A DNA stretch of 38,309 bases, taken from Deltaproteobacteria bacterium. Lineage in GTDB: Bacteria; Myxococcota_A; UBA796; SXON01. Positions 7,938 to 16,544 of the stretch are shown here, in pieces; the stretch's first letter is position 1, and each line of letters begins with the position of its first letter. The notes below the pieces were generated by a model. That model made no database searches and was not told the origin of the DNA. It saw only the letters and a program-made list of their open reading frames with translations. The translations under genes and the position numbers were made by a program. The stretch covers positions 1 through 38,309 of the forward strand of contig CANKOI010000038.1 in assembly GCA_947484175.1 (NCBI GenBank), given 5' to 3'.

Positions 7938-8986
7938 TTCGCCAGCCACTCCGTCGGGTCTTGCGGCGTGCCGTTGTACCGAACCTCAAAATGGAGCTGC
8001 GGCGCCCCTTCGGCGGCGAGGCCCGTCGTGCCTGCGGTGCCGAGAACGTCGCCCGCCTTCACGGCTTGGTCTACCACCACACGAATCCCGTTGGCGTGCG
8101 CGTAGAGGGTAGTGAAGCTTCCGTGCTGGAGCATCACCATCTGGCCGTAGCCGCGCACGTAGCCCGCGCGGGTCACCACGCCGGGAAACACGGCGTGGAA
8201 GGTGTCCCCCGGTTCGACAAGCCAGTCGAGGCCGTTGTTGCTGGTGCGGACCCCGCTGACTTCGTCGACTCGGGGGCCGAATCCGAGCACGAGACGTCCG
8301 CGGACTGGCCACGGCAGGCGCCCACGCGCGGCGCGGAAGTCGGAGGACGTCGGCGGGGCGACGGGCTCCTTCACCGTGGGTTCGGCGCTCACCACCGCCC
8401 CCTGGAACTGCTTCCGGGCCTCGGCGGTCTCGGTGGCGGCTCGCCCCACTAACGCCGGTTCACTGCGAACTTCGCGGACGAGGGTCTTCCGCCGTGTGCG
8501 TTCCGTCGCAAGACTCGCCCGCTGCACCAGCAACAAGTCGCGCAGCGAGGCCGTAGCCGCGTTCGCGGCCACCGCCCCGGCGGCGGCCTCCCGCCGCTGG
8601 GCTGCGAGCGCTGCAAAGTCGGTGGCGCGAGCTTTTTCGGCCCCCAGCACGGCGTGCAGGTACGCCGACCGCCGTCGCAGCTCCAAACTGTCCTCGGCGC
8701 CAAAAAGCGAGCGCAACACCCCGAAGCGCCGGAGCCGGTAGAGGCCCTGAAGCAGGGCGGAGGCGCCCTCCGTGCGCGCCTTGAGCTTCGCCTCGGCCGC
8801 GGCGGCCTCGGCTTCCAAGCGCACCCGCGAGGCCTCTGCTGCAACCAACGTAGACTCGAGCGTGGCCAGTTGGGCATCGAGCGAAGCAAGCTGCGTATCG
8901 AAGGCCTCGAACTCCGCGAGGAGCTCCCGAGGCGCCGCACCGGCGCTCCCGAGAGTCAGCGCCAGCGCGATGCCTACGGCGATCAC
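7934..8986 (-). CDS. EnvC-like murein hydrolase activator (coiled coil plus degenerate LytM/M23 domain)
   Basis: About 350 residues: a signal peptide (about 1-18), a long Ala/Glu/Leu-rich coiled coil (about 20-190) and a C-terminal LytM/M23 domain (about 220-350). The catalytic pattern of M23 endopeptidases is broken. The usual H-x-G-x-D reads NNGLD, so the first zinc His is Asn. The usual H-x-H near the end reads QLH. LYAH and the LHFEV His remain. Loss of zinc ligands is characteristic of EnvC, which activates cell-wall amidases rather than cutting wall itself. The start is the GTG at 8986, overlapping the ftsX stop as GTGA; ORF sequence upstream of this is ftsX in another frame. FtsEX is the known partner that controls EnvC across the membrane. 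Confidence 0.85.
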   Translation of the reverse strand: MIAVGIALALTLGSAGAAPRELLAEFEAFDTQLASLDAQLATLESTLVAAEASRVRLEAEAAAAEAKLKARTEGASALLQGLYRLRRFGVLRSLFGAEDSLELRRRSAYLHAVLGAEKARATDFAALAAQRREAAAGAVAANAATASLRDLLLVQRASLATERTRRKTLVREVRSEPALVGRAATETAEARKQFQGAVVSAEPTVKEPVAPPTSSDFRAARGRLPWPVRGRLVLGFGPRVDEVSGVRTSNNGLDWLVEPGDTFHAVFPGVVTRAGYVRGYGQMVMLQHGSFTTLYAHANGIRVVVDQAVKAGDVLGTAGTTGLAAEGAPQLHFEVRYNGTPQDPTEWLAK

Positions 8987-9873
8987 GCCAGCCTCGACAG
9001 AAAGCGCCGGACCGAAAACCCCGCTGCGGCCACGCCGATCGAGACCCCGAGGGCCGCGAGACCGACCGCGGCAACGGGCGACAGGAAAGCCAGCCCGCCT
9101 TCTCCTAATGCGAGCGGGACCCCTCCCAGCAGACGGGCCACCACCAGCGCGTGCACACCGTAAAGCAGGCTGAGCGCAGCCCCACCGCCTACCAGCCCTT
9201 GCAGCGCACCCTCCACCAGAAAGGGCGCGAGGATGTACCCGTCGGAGGCTCCCACGAGGCGGAGAATCTCGAGTTCGTCCCGCCGCGCGTAAACCACGAG
9301 GTTGATGGTGTTCCCGACCAGGAACAACGCCGCGAGGACCAGCATCCCTCCGAGCGCCACGCCCAAGATGGTGAGCGTGTGCAGGAAGGCCGACGAACGT
9401 TCCACCCACTCCCGCCCGTAGTCGATCTCCGCGAAATGGCCCCCCTCGCGCAGGCTCTCGGCGAACGCATCCAGCGCCACCGGCGAGGTGTAGGCCGCGC
9501 GCAGCGAAACTTCGAGCGAGGCCGGCAGCGCCCCCTCCCCCAACTCCTCGACGATCGGCTGAACCTCCGGCACCCGCTCAAGCATCCACACCTGGGCTTC
9601 GGCGCTCGTCACGAGCTCCACCAACTCCACCTCGGGGCGTAGAGCCAGCTCCGCCCGCGCAGCCTCCTGAGCCTCTGGTGATTGCCCCGGAACAAAGTAG
9701 GCGGAAACGTGTACATCCCGCTTCCACCCGCTCACCACGGCACCGAGGTTGGTCACGATCATCGCGTACCCACCGAGCAGAACGAGGGCCGCCGCAATCA
9801 CTCCCGTGCCCACGACGGCGAGGTAGGTGTGCTCCCGAAGCCCGCGAACCGCATGAAAAATCGAATTCTTCAT
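8983..9873 (-). CDS. ftsX: Cell division protein FtsX
   Basis: A 296-residue membrane protein with the FtsX plan: cytoplasmic N-terminus, first membrane segment (about 20-44), an extracytoplasmic domain (about 45-160), then three further segments at about 167-195, 215-245 and 262-290. The [16 protein letters not shown] stretch between segments two and three is the conserved cytoplasmic coupling loop of FtsX-type permeases. It lies directly after ftsE with an ATGA overlap and before the EnvC-like gene with a GTGA overlap. With FtsE it forms the ABC-type complex that relays cytoplasmic ATP hydrolysis to wall hydrolase activation at the septum. Confidence 0.93.
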   Translation of the reverse strand: MKNSIFHAVRGLREHTYLAVVGTGVIAAALVLLGGYAMIVTNLGAVVSGWKRDVHVSAYFVPGQSPEAQEAARAELALRPEVELVELVTSAEAQVWMLERVPEVQPIVEELGEGALPASLEVSLRAAYTSPVALDAFAESLREGGHFAEIDYGREWVERSSAFLHTLTILGVALGGMLVLAALFLVGNTINLVVYARRDELEILRLVGASDGYILAPFLVEGALQGLVGGGAALSLLYGVHALVVARLLGGVPLALGEGGLAFLSPVAAVGLAALGVSIGVAAAGFSVRRFLSRLA

Positions 9874-10547
9874 CGGCGCCCGCCCGCCTGCGCGCCGCCG
9901 CCGAGGATTCGACCGTCCACGAACCGGAGCCGCCGGTAGGGGAAGCGGTCCATCAGCCCCACGTCGTGAGTAGCCACGACCACGGTGGTTCCTCGCAAGT
10001 TGATCGCCTGGAGAATCTCCATCACCTCTACGGCCATGGCGCCATCGAGGTTTCCGGTGGGTTCGTCGGCCAACAGGATGGCCGGGTCGGTCACGATGGC
10101 GCGGGCGATGGCCACCCGCTGCTTCTCGCCGCCGCTGAGCACGCCGGCCTTGTCGTCTTCGCGCCCCTTGAGCCCCACGATGTTGAGCACGGCCGGAACT
10201 CGCCGCCGAATGCTGTCGGGCGCGGCGCCGATCACCTCCAGCGCAATGCCGACGTTTTCGGCCACCGACCGATGGGGGAGCAACTTGAAGTCCTGGAACA
10301 CCACGCCGAGGTTGCGGCGCAAGGCCGGCAACTGCCCGCGCGACATCTTCGCCACGTCCACGCCGGCGATGAGCATCCTCCCCGAGGTGGGCCGTTCCGC
10401 GCCGTAAAGCAACTTGAGCATCGTGGACTTGCCGGCGCCCGACGGCCCCGTGACGTACACCAACTCCCCCTTCTCCACGTGCAACGACACATCCCGGAGA
10501 GCGTCGCGGTCGCCGTAGGACTTTACGATGTGGTAGAGGCGGATCAC
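9870..10547 (-). CDS. ftsE: Cell division ATP-binding protein FtsE
   Basis: A 225-residue ABC ATPase. Walker A is GPSGAGKST (34-42). The Q-loop sits in [18 protein letters not shown], a sequence typical of FtsE. The signature is LSGGEKQR, Walker B is [12 protein letters not shown], and the H-loop is VVATHD. It starts at GTG 10547 and its stop overlaps ftsX by 4 nt, so it leads a four-gene operon ftsE-ftsX-envC-protease. nadD is divergent, its start 55 bp away, so both promoters must lie within that short spacer or inside the genes. Confidence 0.95.
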   Translation of the reverse strand: MIRLYHIVKSYGDRDALRDVSLHVEKGELVYVTGPSGAGKSTMLKLLYGAERPTSGRMLIAGVDVAKMSRGQLPALRRNLGVVFQDFKLLPHRSVAENVGIALEVIGAAPDSIRRRVPAVLNIVGLKGREDDKAGVLSGGEKQRVAIARAIVTDPAILLADEPTGNLDGAMAVEVMEILQAINLRGTTVVVATHDVGLMDRFPYRRLRFVDGRILGGGAQAGGRR

Positions 10548-10602
10548 GGGGCGCCTACGTTATCACGGAGGCGAGGGCGCTCAGGGCGCCGGGGAGCGCG
10601 GC

Positions 10603-11142
10603 GTGAGGGTGGCGGTGTTCGGAGGCAGCTTCAACCCCCCGCATGTGGGGCACGCGATGATCGCGGGCTGGCTGCGTTGGGCCGATCGCTGCGACGAAGT
10701 GTGGCTTACCCCCGCCCACGTCCACGCCCTCGGCAAGCCGCTTGCTCCCTTCGCGGCGCGGGTTCGTGCCTGCGAGCGCATGGCCGAGCTCGTGGGGGGG
10801 CACGTGCGGGTGTGCCCGATCGAGGCCACGCTCCCGTCACCGTCGTTCACGGTCGTGACGCTCGACGCCCTTTCGGCCGCACATCCCGACCACCAATTTC
10901 GGTTGATCGTGGGGGCCGACATCCTGCGGCAGGCGCACCAGTGGCGGGAGTGGCAGCGCATCGAACGCGACTACGCGCCCATCGTACTTGGGCGCGGCGC
11001 AGAGGCGGTGGCGGGGGCTCCGAGCTTCCCCGACGTGTCGAGCAGCGAGATTCGGGCTCGCCTCCAACGGGGCGAGCCGGTGGACCATCTGGTGCCGCGC
11101 TCGGTGCTCGCCGAGTGGTTGGGGAAAGCGGGCGCAGCGTGA
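10603..11142 (+). CDS. nadD: Nicotinate-nucleotide adenylyltransferase
   Basis: A 179-residue nucleotidyltransferase of the NadD family, which joins nicotinate mononucleotide to ATP to give deamido-NAD. The phosphate-binding motif [11 protein letters not shown] (residues 7-17) is complete, with the HxGH-type histidines. The C-terminal SSSEIRARL motif is also present. It is slightly shorter than many NadD proteins (about 190-215). The GTG at 10603 has GGGGAG upstream and puts the first beta strand MRVAVFGG at the very N-terminus, as expected. The gene converges on gmk, and no other NAD-synthesis gene is in the window. Confidence 0.92.
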   Translation: MRVAVFGGSFNPPHVGHAMIAGWLRWADRCDEVWLTPAHVHALGKPLAPFAARVRACERMAELVGGHVRVCPIEATLPSPSFTVVTLDALSAAHPDHQFRLIVGADILRQAHQWREWQRIERDYAPIVLGRGAEAVAGAPSFPDVSSSEIRARLQRGEPVDHLVPRSVLAEWLGKAGAA

Positions 11143-11172
11143 GGGGCCGGGCCGCCGCGGCCTCCCGGCCGC

Positions 11173-11188
11173 CCGGGTCGGCACCCGG
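11173..11188. terminator. Possible bidirectional stem-loop between nadD and gmk
   Basis: CCGGGT, loop CGGC, ACCCGG forms a 6-bp GC-rich hairpin in the 67-bp gap between two converging genes. There is no T-run on either side, so it is at best a weak or Rho-assisted terminator. The gap is very GC-rich and other pairings are possible. Confidence 0.2.
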
Positions 11189-11209
11189 CCCGATGAGCCG
11201 AGAGCGCCG

Positions 11210-11851
11210 TCAGAGGCGCGCGGCGACCGTCCAGCTCTCGCGGCGGGAGCGGCGGAGGAGCTCGGCCACGAGCACCGCCTCAAACTGCGCGTGCGCGCTC
11301 TCAAGGTCGTCGTTCATCACGAGGTAGTCGTAACGACCGGCTTCGGCCAGCTGCTCGTCGGCCTCCCGAACCCGCCTCGCCACGATGCCGTCGTCGTCAA
11401 GGCCGCGGGCGCGCAGGCGAGACTCGATGGCTGCGAGGTTGGGCGGCAGTACGAAGACGCTCACCGCCTCCGGGTGGGCGGCCCGCACCTGCGCCGCGCC
11501 CTGCACATCGATGTCGAGCACGATGCTGCGGCCTTCGGCGAGAGCCGCTTCGACCGGGCGGCGCGGCGTTCCGTAAAAGTTTCCGTAGACCTCGGCGTGC
11601 TCCAGAAGCGCACCGTCGGCGAGGAGCGCAAGGAAGGCTTCCCGGGACACAAAGTGGTAGTCCACGCCGTCGCGCTCGCCAGCGCGCGCCGGCCGAGTCG
11701 TGGCCGACACGCTGAACTCGAGGCCCGGAACGGCGTGCAGCGCGGCTTGGAGGAGCGTGGTCTTGCCCGACCCGCTGGGCCCGCTCACGACAAAAAGTGC
11801 GCCCACGTCGGGCACCGTCCACCGCGCACGAATCGCTCCGGCCCCGCTCAT
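11210..11851 (-). CDS. gmk: Guanylate kinase
   Basis: A 213-residue guanylate kinase that phosphorylates GMP to GDP. It has the P-loop GPSGSGKT (24-31), the [19 protein letters not shown] substrate-binding stretch and [13 protein letters not shown], all diagnostic of the family. ILDVQGA appears as VLDIDVQGA. The N-terminus has about 17 extra residues before the first strand. It lies 3 bp after the YicC gene, an arrangement seen widely in bacteria (yicC-gmk, usually followed by rpoZ). rpoZ is absent here because nadD faces the other way. Confidence 0.95.
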   Translation of the reverse strand: MSGAGAIRARWTVPDVGALFVVSGPSGSGKTTLLQAALHAVPGLEFSVSATTRPARAGERDGVDYHFVSREAFLALLADGALLEHAEVYGNFYGTPRRPVEAALAEGRSIVLDIDVQGAAQVRAAHPEAVSVFVLPPNLAAIESRLRARGLDDDGIVARRVREADEQLAEAGRYDYLVMNDDLESAHAQFEAVLVAELLRRSRRESWTVAARL

Positions 11852-11854
11852 CGC

Positions 11855-12727
11855 CTACTCCACGTTCGCGACCTGCTCGCGCATACGCTCGAGCACACTT
11901 TTCAGCTCCACCACGCGCGCGCTCACCGCCTGCTCGGCAGCTTTGCTGCCGAGCGTGTTCACTTCGCGGTGCATCTCCTGCAGCACAAAGTCGAGCTTTC
12001 GCCCCACCGCCTCGTCGGCGCGGAGAGCCTGATCGAACTGGTCGGCGTGGGAGGACAGCCGGGCCAACTCTTCGCTCACATCCGCCTTGTCGGCCAGCAT
12101 GGCCGCCTCCTGAGCCACGCGGAGGGGATCGATCCGGTCGCCGATGAGCCGGGTCACCCGATCGTGTACGCGCGCCTGAAGCCGCGCCACCACCCCCGAC
12201 ATCGCTGCCTCCACCTCGCTGCAATGGCGACGGAGCTCCACGAGGTGCCGGTCGAGGTCGCGGGCGAGGGCGTAGCCTTCCTGCTGACGCATTCCCGCGA
12301 GGTCGGCGAGGGCTCCTTGCACCGCGAGCTCCACCAACTCCCACTCGGCGAGCGCATCCGCGTCGTTGTCGGCCGTCACGAGGATGCCGGGCTGGCCGAG
12401 GATGAAGGCGAGGGGCACATCCCCCGGATCCCGCTGGAGCCGATGGGCCGCCTCGTTGATGGCGATGCGGTACTGCTCGACCAGCTTGAGGTCGGCCACC
12501 ACGCGGGTAGCGCCCTCCGTGCAGGTGCGCCGAACGCTCACTTCCATGCGACCGCGGCTGACCGCATCCTTCACGAGGGTGTTCACACGCGCGTCGAAGG
12601 CGTTGTACTCCCGCGGAACTCGCACCTGAACGTCGCGAAAGCGGTTGTTCAAACTCTTGATCTCCACCACCACCGTGGTGCCACCGCTGCTGGCTTCGCC
12701 GCGGCCGAAGCCGGTCATGCTGTTCAT
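11855..12727 (-). CDS. YicC-family protein (putative endoribonuclease)
   Basis: About 290 residues. The start MNSMTGFGRGEA is the conserved YicC N-terminus. The ATG at 12727 has GGGAGG a few bases upstream and was preferred to an earlier in-frame start at 12748. The central EYNAFDARVNTLVKDAVSRGRMEV and the C-terminal DFVLQEMHREVNTLGSKA are family signatures. The tail half is rich in helix-forming residues. E. coli YicC has been described as an endoribonuclease; that function is taken from the family. The start overlaps the stop of the upstream small gene (ATGA) and gmk follows 3 bp downstream. Confidence 0.9.
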   Translation of the reverse strand: MNSMTGFGRGEASSGGTTVVVEIKSLNNRFRDVQVRVPREYNAFDARVNTLVKDAVSRGRMEVSVRRTCTEGATRVVADLKLVEQYRIAINEAAHRLQRDPGDVPLAFILGQPGILVTADNDADALAEWELVELAVQGALADLAGMRQQEGYALARDLDRHLVELRRHCSEVEAAMSGVVARLQARVHDRVTRLIGDRIDPLRVAQEAAMLADKADVSEELARLSSHADQFDQALRADEAVGRKLDFVLQEMHREVNTLGSKAAEQAVSARVVELKSVLERMREQVANVE

Positions 12728-13035
12728 GCGCCGCCTCCCGCCACCCACGACACATCAGCGAGGCCGAAGCTGGCGGTACGTTCCGCGGCAGCGCTCGCAG
12801 CGCGGCCTCCGTCGGCCGACACGAACGTGACGGCCCCGCGCAGCGTGGCCCATTCTGCCTGCGGCACCACAGCAACGTCGATGACGCGCGCCCCCAACGG
12901 AGGCGACACCACCCGCCGGGGAATCCTCACCGCCGGCGGCGCAGGGGGCGAGGGGGACTCCCGGGGCGCCGGGCGCGGAACCTCGACCACCGCGGGGGGG
13001 CGAACGAGCAGTCGCAGGCGGTCACGCAGGCCCAT
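12724..13035 (-). CDS. Small protein with a degenerate rhodanese-like domain
   Basis: A protein of 103 residues from the ATG at 13035; a GTG at 13074 is an alternative start. The N-terminal third is a basic amphipathic stretch (MGLRDRLRLLVRPP) and a Pro-rich linker. The C-terminal half reads like a rhodanese fold: ARVIDVAVVPQAEW, then VTFVSADGGRAASAAAERTA, then LADVSWVAGG. In true rhodaneses the loop after the strand is CxxGxRS; here Cys is replaced by Ser (SADGGRA), so sulfur transfer is not expected. The match is by eye and moderate. Translation is coupled to YicC by a 4-nt overlap. Coding status is supported by position between two genes on the same strand. Confidence 0.6.
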   Translation of the reverse strand: MGLRDRLRLLVRPPAVVEVPRPAPRESPSPPAPPAVRIPRRVVSPPLGARVIDVAVVPQAEWATLRGAVTFVSADGGRAASAAAERTASFGLADVSWVAGGGA

Positions 13036-13075
13036 GGCGGGGTGGCTAACCGATCGCCGGGCGGGGGCGCGCACG

Positions 13076-13816
13076 CTAGCCGAGGCGCCTCAACGCATCC
13101 TGAACGAGCGCCGCCACATCGGTGGCCGACGACGCTGCCGCCGGAGACGCCGTGTTCATCGAGGTCGTAGCGCCACCCGGGCCGAGCCCGGCCTTGCGCC
13201 GCGCCTCCAGCAACTTGGCCACATGCTCGGCCGGCAACGGAAGGGGGCCGCCGAGCGGGCGGGCGAGCGCGGCGATCCGGGCGAGGTGCTCCACGAGCTC
13301 CATGCGCAACAGCGCCGTTTCAGCGTCGGGCCCCACCGTGAGAACGCCGTGGTTGCCGAGCAGCACAGCGTCGGCCCCGGCGATCGCCGCTTCGAGGCCG
13401 CCGGTGTCGGAGCCGGGGAGGCGGGTGGCGACCAGCGGAATCCGGTCACCCAGCGAAACGACCGCCTCGGCCAAGAAGGGCGACGCCCAGAACTCCTCTC
13501 CGGAGCACGCCCATGCCGTGGCGTAGGGAGGATGGGCGTGTACGACCCAGCGCACGTCGGGGCGCGCCCTCCACACGGCGCGGTGCAGCGCGATCTCGCT
13601 GAACACCCTACGGCTCCCCCCCACGACCTTCCCCTCACCGTCGACCGTCACCAACATCTCGGGCCGCACGTCGCGCTTGCTTACGGCGGTGGGCGACGCC
13701 AGCGCCGTTCCGTCGGCGAGGCGCACGCTCACATTGCCGTCGTGGTTCGCCACCCATCCGTTGCGGTGCAGGTCCTGGCAGAGGGCAACGAGCGAGCGGG
13801 CGGCCGATTCATCCAT
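13076..13816 (-). CDS. Class II aldolase/adducin-family protein
   Basis: A 246-residue protein with the metal site of the fuculose-phosphate aldolase superfamily. HAHPPYAT supplies His93 and His95, GNHGVL supplies His156, and Glu74 in FSE is the catalytic acid position. The N-terminal NHDGNVSVRL and SPTAVSKRDV are phosphate-binding motifs. Members act as sugar-phosphate aldolases, MtnB-type dehydratases or epimerases; the sequence does not decide which. The last 40 residues are Ala/Ser-rich and not part of the family fold. It heads the minus-strand group aldolase-rhodanese-yicC-gmk and is divergent from the lipoprotein at 13897 across 80 bp. Confidence 0.85.
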   Translation of the reverse strand: MDESAARSLVALCQDLHRNGWVANHDGNVSVRLADGTALASPTAVSKRDVRPEMLVTVDGEGKVVGGSRRVFSEIALHRAVWRARPDVRWVVHAHPPYATAWACSGEEFWASPFLAEAVVSLGDRIPLVATRLPGSDTGGLEAAIAGADAVLLGNHGVLTVGPDAETALLRMELVEHLARIAALARPLGGPLPLPAEHVAKLLEARRKAGLGPGGATTSMNTASPAAASSATDVAALVQDALRRLG

Positions 13817-13896
13817 GCCCCGGGCTTATCACCGCCACCAAGCCCACACCGAATTCTGACATCGCCTCCGCCGTCATCGGGTGTACTTCTGGCGCG

Positions 13897-15255
13897 ATGA
13901 TCTACCGTCGGCCCCACAGCCCTCCACACCTGCTCACCCTCACGGCCGGCGTGCTGCTCACGACCTCCTGCGTCGGCGAGGGGGCCGATATCGACCCGGC
14001 CGACGTTTGGCCGCAAGACGTGAGCATCACGCCCTCGGAGTTCGTCTCCAACGTGGTCACGGTGGCATGGCACACCGACGAACCCACGACGGGCGTCGTG
14101 AGCGCCACGGCCCCCGACGGCGAAACGTGGTCGGGAAGGAGCGACACCCCGGCGAAGGAGCACGAGGTGGCGCTGCTGGGCCTCCCCGAAGGCGCGGAGG
14201 TCGAAATTTCCGTCACCACCGAACGCGAGGGAGCGTCCGCCACCTCCGAGCCCGTGCCCACATCCATCCCCTGGAGCTGGTCGGGGCTCGCAGGCCTGAC
14301 GGTCGAGGAGGGCGCTCCCGGCTACCGCCTCACGACCGCGATTACTCCCCTGCCCGACCCCAACGTTCCCGACGTCGTGATCTTCGATGATCGCGGCCGC
14401 GCCGTTTGGGCCGTTGCGTTGCCTTCGGACCAGCCCGCCACGAGCGCCAAGCTCTCGAGCGACCGGAGCACCCTGTTCGTGATCACGGGTGCCGAGATCT
14501 GGGCCTACAGCTTGGCGGGCGACAGCGTCCGTCAGTCCATCCTCGGAGACCTGCACCACGACTGTGAGCCCATTCCGGGCGGAGGCGTGCTCGTCATCCA
14601 GCGCGTGTTGCGCAGCTTGGGGGAAGAGTCCGTCACAGCCGACCGCGTGCTGCTGCTTGAGCCCGATGAAACGAGTCGCGTGGTGTGGGATTCGATCGAG
14701 CACCTCGACGAGCTCCCCCCGCCCATCGGGGAGCCCGTCGACGGCGTGCGAGAGCTCACCCACGCAAACAGCATCCGGTTCGACGAGCCCACCGGCGACG
14801 TGCTCCTCAGCCTCGCGCGCATGGGCGCGATCCTCCGGTTCTCTCTCGAGACGGGTGAACACCGCTGGGTGATCAGTCCCTTCGGTGGCCCGTTACCGGC
14901 CACGCCTGAGCCGGTCCTGCTCTCCCACCAAGCCGTGTTCACCGAAACCGGCATCGCGGTCTTCGCGAACTACACCAAGGGCGAAAGCTGTTCGCGCGTT
15001 TTGGACTTCTCCACCGACGACGAGGCGATGACCTTCTCCACCTCCAACACCTATTCGGATCCGGACTGCCTCGAGAGTGTCGCCCTGGGCGGTCTCGCCG
15101 ACGCCGGCTTGGGCCGCCGCCTGATCTCGTGGTCCACGGCGGGCGTTCTCGACGTGATCGACGCCGATGATCAGCGCTTGGCGCGCATCGCCGCCCCGCT
15201 CGGCGTGGGCTTCGGCTACGCGGCCTGGCACGACTCGCTCTACCCGGTGGAGTGA
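13897..15255 (+). CDS. Arylsulfotransferase-like beta-propeller lipoprotein
   Basis: A 452-residue secreted protein with a signal peptide and a candidate lipobox (LLTTSC, Cys25). An N-terminal beta-sandwich region (about 40-125, fibronectin-like, with VTVAWHTDEPTTG) is followed by a WD/ASST-type beta-propeller. The stretch VVWDSIEHLDELPP, then ELTHANSIRFDE, then SLARMGAILRFSLETGEHRW matches the His-Asn-Ser motif and blades of the arylsulfotransferase family. Whether it transfers sulfate is unknown; many homologues in this group are uncharacterised surface lipoproteins. It begins a run of plus-strand genes reaching 21684. Its stop is 50 bp before the chosen start of the next gene. Confidence 0.7.
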   Translation: MIYRRPHSPPHLLTLTAGVLLTTSCVGEGADIDPADVWPQDVSITPSEFVSNVVTVAWHTDEPTTGVVSATAPDGETWSGRSDTPAKEHEVALLGLPEGAEVEISVTTEREGASATSEPVPTSIPWSWSGLAGLTVEEGAPGYRLTTAITPLPDPNVPDVVIFDDRGRAVWAVALPSDQPATSAKLSSDRSTLFVITGAEIWAYSLAGDSVRQSILGDLHHDCEPIPGGGVLVIQRVLRSLGEESVTADRVLLLEPDETSRVVWDSIEHLDELPPPIGEPVDGVRELTHANSIRFDEPTGDVLLSLARMGAILRFSLETGEHRWVISPFGGPLPATPEPVLLSHQAVFTETGIAVFANYTKGESCSRVLDFSTDDEAMTFSTSNTYSDPDCLESVALGGLADAGLGRRLISWSTAGVLDVIDADDQRLARIAAPLGVGFGYAAWHDSLYPVE

Positions 15256-15305
15256 GGGGCGCCACGTTAGGGCAAGCGTACGTGCTCCCTCCGCCCTCGC
15301 GTTCG

Positions 15306-16544
15306 ATGCTCTTTTCGCCGGTGCAGGTGGGGCCCCTCACGCTGCCGAACCGGGTGTGGCTGCCTGCGATGGTCACGTGGCTGAGCAACGACGAAGGCGA
15401 GGTCACGCCCGACATCACCGCCCGCTACGTCCGGTACGCCCGCGGCGGCGCGGGCGCGATCGTGCTCGAAGCGATGGGCATCCGCGACGTGCCCAGCGGC
15501 CCACTCATGCGGATCGGCCACGACCGCACGGTTTCCCCGCTCCGCGAGCTGGTCACCCGCATCAAAGGCGCAGGCCCCGGCCGCGTCTTTCCGCAGCTGA
15601 TCGACTTCCTGAAGATCTCCCGACGCGACCCTGCACGCGCCCTCCAGCGCCTCGAGCCGCGCTACCCGGGCTGCTCGGGATGGACCTCAGCCGAGTTGGA
15701 GGCCCGCCTCGCGCCGCGCGACTGGCGCGACTACGCGTGGGGTTGGCGCCAGCAGATCGAGGACCTCTCGGTCGCCGAGTTGCACCAGATCCCGGGCTGG
15801 TTCGCCCAAGCGGCCCGGCGCGCCCGCGAAGCGGGGTTTGATGGCGTGGAGCTGCACTTCGCGCACGCCTACACGATGGCCAGCTTCCTGAGCGCCACCA
15901 ACCGCCGCACCGACGACTACGGCGGCAGTCGCCCGAACCGCCTGCGCCTTGCGCTAGAGGTGGTCGCAGCGGTGCGCTCCGAGGTGGGCAACGACTACGC
16001 AGTGGGGTGCCGCCTGCTCGGGAGCGACGATGTTGCCGACGGCAGCACGATCGACGACAGCGCGTGGTTCTGCGCCCGCCTCGCGGAGGCCGGCCTCGAT
16101 TTCATCTCGGTGAGCCGCGGCGGGCGCTTCGAAGACGCCCGCCGCCCGCCGATTGGACAAGCCGCGTACCCCTACACCGGCCCCTCCGGCACGGTGTGCA
16201 TGCCCACCCGCGAGTACCCCGACGGCGCCAACCTCCACCTGCCCCAAGGGATTCGTGCGGCGATCCGCGCCGCCGGGCTCACCACCCCGGTGGTCGGCGC
16301 CGGCAAGATCAACCATTTCTCCGTGGCGGAGGGGGCCCTCCAAGCCGGCCAGCTCGACATCGTGGGCATGGCCCGCGGGCTCCTCGCCGACCCCGACTGG
16401 CCCAAGAAGGTGCTCGCGGGCGAAGAAAACACCGTGAACGCCTGCAAGTACACCAACGTGTGCGAGGCCCTCGACCGCAAGCACCTGCCGGTGCGCTGCC
16501 AGCTGTGGATGAAGCGCCCCGACGGCGGGATGCACCCGCCATGA
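15306..16544 (+). CDS. NADH:flavin oxidoreductase, Old Yellow Enzyme family
   Basis: A 412-residue FMN-dependent TIM-barrel enzyme. It opens with LFSPVQVGPLTLPNRVWLPA and has the substrate-site motif HFAHAYTMASFLS followed by NRRTDDYGGSRPNR. The FMN-phosphate site is at VVGAGKIN and DIVGMARGLLADPDW. The ATG at 15306 starts right at the conserved domain. An upstream GTG at 15252 overlaps the previous stop, but the added 18 residues are unlike the family and include a TTA codon, rare here. The C-terminal CKYTNVCEALDRKHLPVRC recalls the 4Fe-4S cysteines of 2,4-dienoyl-CoA reductase-type members. The spacing differs and the C-terminal FAD/NAD domain is absent. The stop overlaps galE by 4 nt. Confidence 0.87.
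   Translation: MLFSPVQVGPLTLPNRVWLPAMVTWLSNDEGEVTPDITARYVRYARGGAGAIVLEAMGIRDVPSGPLMRIGHDRTVSPLRELVTRIKGAGPGRVFPQLIDFLKISRRDPARALQRLEPRYPGCSGWTSAELEARLAPRDWRDYAWGWRQQIEDLSVAELHQIPGWFAQAARRAREAGFDGVELHFAHAYTMASFLSATNRRTDDYGGSRPNRLRLALEVVAAVRSEVGNDYAVGCRLLGSDDVADGSTIDDSAWFCARLAEAGLDFISVSRGGRFEDARRPPIGQAAYPYTGPSGTVCMPTREYPDGANLHLPQGIRAAIRAAGLTTPVVGAGKINHFSVAEGALQAGQLDIVGMARGLLADPDWPKKVLAGEENTVNACKYTNVCEALDRKHLPVRCQLWMKRPDGGMHPP

Noticed and set aside
10988-13900. 970-codon plus-strand open frame across gmk, yicC and the aldolase
   Set aside because: Open only because of GC-rich codons on the other strand; translation is His/Arg/Glu-rich low-complexity and crosses several real genes.
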